Part shown: positions 63,144 through 64,000 of the stretch, one piece after another
Layout of the letters: the number at the start of each line of letters is the position of its first letter
How positions within the stretch are numbered: position 1 is the first letter of the stretch
Origin: Streptomyces sp. PKU-EA00015
GTDB lineage: Bacteria > Actinomycetota > Actinomycetes > Streptomycetales > Streptomycetaceae
Assembly: GCF_013387495.1 (NCBI RefSeq)
Contig: NZ_JABZEE010000029.1
Location: 1 to 64,000, forward strand
Length of the DNA stretch: 64,000 nt
Direction: 5' to 3'
Notes under the pieces: model-generated
What the model was told of the DNA's origin: nothing
The model's database searches: none
Seen by the model: only the letters and a program-made list of their open reading frames with translations
Translations under genes and position numbers: made by a program

Positions 63144-64000
63144 GTGAAGGTCGGAATCGTCGGAGCCACCGGGCAGGTCGGCACGGTCATGCGCAAGATC
63201 CTTGCCGAGCGGAAGTTCCCGGTCGACGAGCTCAGGCTCTTCGCCTCCGCCCGTTCGGCGGGCTCCACCATCGCGTGGGAGGGCCGCGACATCACGGTCG
63301 AGGACGCCTCCACGGCGGACTACACCGGACTGGACATCGTCCTGTTCTCGGCCGGCGGCGCGACCTCCAAGGCGCTCGCCGAGAAGGTCGCCTCGCAGGG
63401 CGCGGTCGTGATCGACAACTCCTCGGCCTGGCGCCGCGACCCCGAGGTGCCGCTCGTCGTGTCCGAGGTGAACCCGCACGCGATCAAGGACCGCCCCAAG
63501 GGGATCATCGCCAATCCGAACTGCACCACGATGGCCGCGATGCCGGTCCTCAAGCCGCTGCACCAGGAGGCCGGCCTCGTCTCGATGGTCGCGACCACCT
63601 ACCAGGCCGTTTCCGGGTCCGGTCTCGCGGGCGTCGCGGAGCTGGACGACCAGGTCAAGGCGGTCGCCGACCGTGCCGCCGAGCTGACGCACGACGGCGA
63701 GGCCGTCGTCTTCCCCGAGCCGGGCGTCTACAAGCGCACCATCGCCTTCAACGTCCTGCCGCTCGCCGGCAACCTCGTGGACGACGGCTCCCACGAGACG
63801 GACGAGGAGCAGAAGCTCCGCAACGAGTCCCGCAAGATCCTGGAGATCCCTGAGCTCAAGGTCTCGGGCACCTGTGTGCGCGTGCCGGTCTTCTCGGGCC
63901 ACTCGCTTCAGGTCAACGTCCGCTTCGAGCGTGCGATCGGCGTGGAGCGCGCGTACGAGCTGCTGAAGGACGCGCCGGGCGTGGAGCTCTCCGAGATCCC
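63144..64000 (+). CDS. asd: Aspartate-semialdehyde dehydrogenase (partial, 3' end beyond window)
   Basis: 285 codons are visible from the GTG at 63144, preceded by GGAGGAG. The NADP-binding loop is VGIVGATGQVGTVM, the active-site Cys127 is in IANPNCTTM, and VSGTCVRVPVFSGHS has the catalytic His. It makes aspartate semialdehyde for lysine/diaminopimelate, threonine and methionine. In many actinobacteria ask (aspartokinase) lies upstream; here the neighbour is the subtilase, so asd has its own promoter in the 63022-63143 gap. Confidence 0.95.
   Translation, partial: MKVGIVGATGQVGTVMRKILAERKFPVDELRLFASARSAGSTIAWEGRDITVEDASTADYTGLDIVLFSAGGATSKALAEKVASQGAVVIDNSSAWRRDPEVPLVVSEVNPHAIKDRPKGIIANPNCTTMAAMPVLKPLHQEAGLVSMVATTYQAVSGSGLAGVAELDDQVKAVADRAAELTHDGEAVVFPEPGVYKRTIAFNVLPLAGNLVDDGSHETDEEQKLRNESRKILEIPELKVSGTCVRVPVFSGHSLQVNVRFERAIGVERAYELLKDAPGVELSEI

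Overview
The window is a high-GC actinobacterial chromosome segment, almost certainly Streptomyces. The evidence is gene content and order: mreB-mreC-mreD-pbp2-rodA, ndk, folC, valS, clpX-clpP2-clpP1-tig, then tRNA-Pro and tRNA-Gly, in the arrangement I recall from the Streptomyces core genome. Supporting signs are mycothiol-type redox chemistry, many GTG starts, and strong G/C bias at third codon positions. All functions are read from sequence; no database search was possible.

Layout. 1-21.6 kb is core genome, nearly all on the minus strand: a cut-off hypothetical membrane protein, a TIGR03960-type B12-binding radical SAM protein, a CYTH-CHAD protein, the lateral-wall/spore-wall operon (mreB, mreC, mreD, mrdA/pbp2, rodA), ndk, a DUF4233 protein, folC, valS, one plus-strand Pro/Gln/Gly-rich membrane protein, and the ATP-dependent proteolysis and folding block clpX, clpP2, clpP1 and tig. 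A ClgR-type operator lies between tig and clpP1.

21.9-28.3 kb is a 6.3-kb integrated element in the tRNA-Gly(TCC) gene, bounded by 45-bp direct repeats (attL, attR). It has the integration and replication half of an actinomycete integrative and conjugative element (AICE): tyrosine integrase, excisionase, a RepSA-type HUH initiator and a small Cys-motif protein in one coupled minus-strand operon. A short GntR-type repressor and an XRE/TPR-type regulator point the other way. A highly structured noncoding segment, an orphan 117-aa protein and candidate integrase arm sites complete it. No TraB/FtsK-like transfer gene is present. This is the main accessory region.

28.3-40.8 kb is mostly housekeeping: an acyltransferase-3-like membrane protein, an HD-domain hydrolase, a SpoIIE-type phosphatase, an Eis-like acetyltransferase, nei and rpiB, three paralogous amino-acid permeases and bioY.

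40.2-51.0 kb is a carbohydrate uptake and phosphorylation locus. A divergent kinase-phosphatase pair faces a plus-strand operon of substrate-binding lipoprotein, two permeases, ATPase, DeoR-type regulator, second ATPase, 2-hydroxyacid dehydrogenase-like protein and second FGGY kinase. The genes are mostly joined by ATGA overlaps. The substrate is not identifiable from sequence, but a sugar or polyol is likely.

51.1-64 kb holds a secreted glycerophosphodiesterase, a mycothiol-reductase-like DsbA-family protein with a CPWA active site, aminopeptidase N, a nested-palindrome intergenic repeat, an AbiEi/DUF559-like protein, a Nudix hydrolase, a pyridoxamine-oxidase-like protein, a VOC protein divergent from a CGNR zinc-finger regulator across an inverted-repeat operator, a large secreted subtilase, and asd cut off by the window end.
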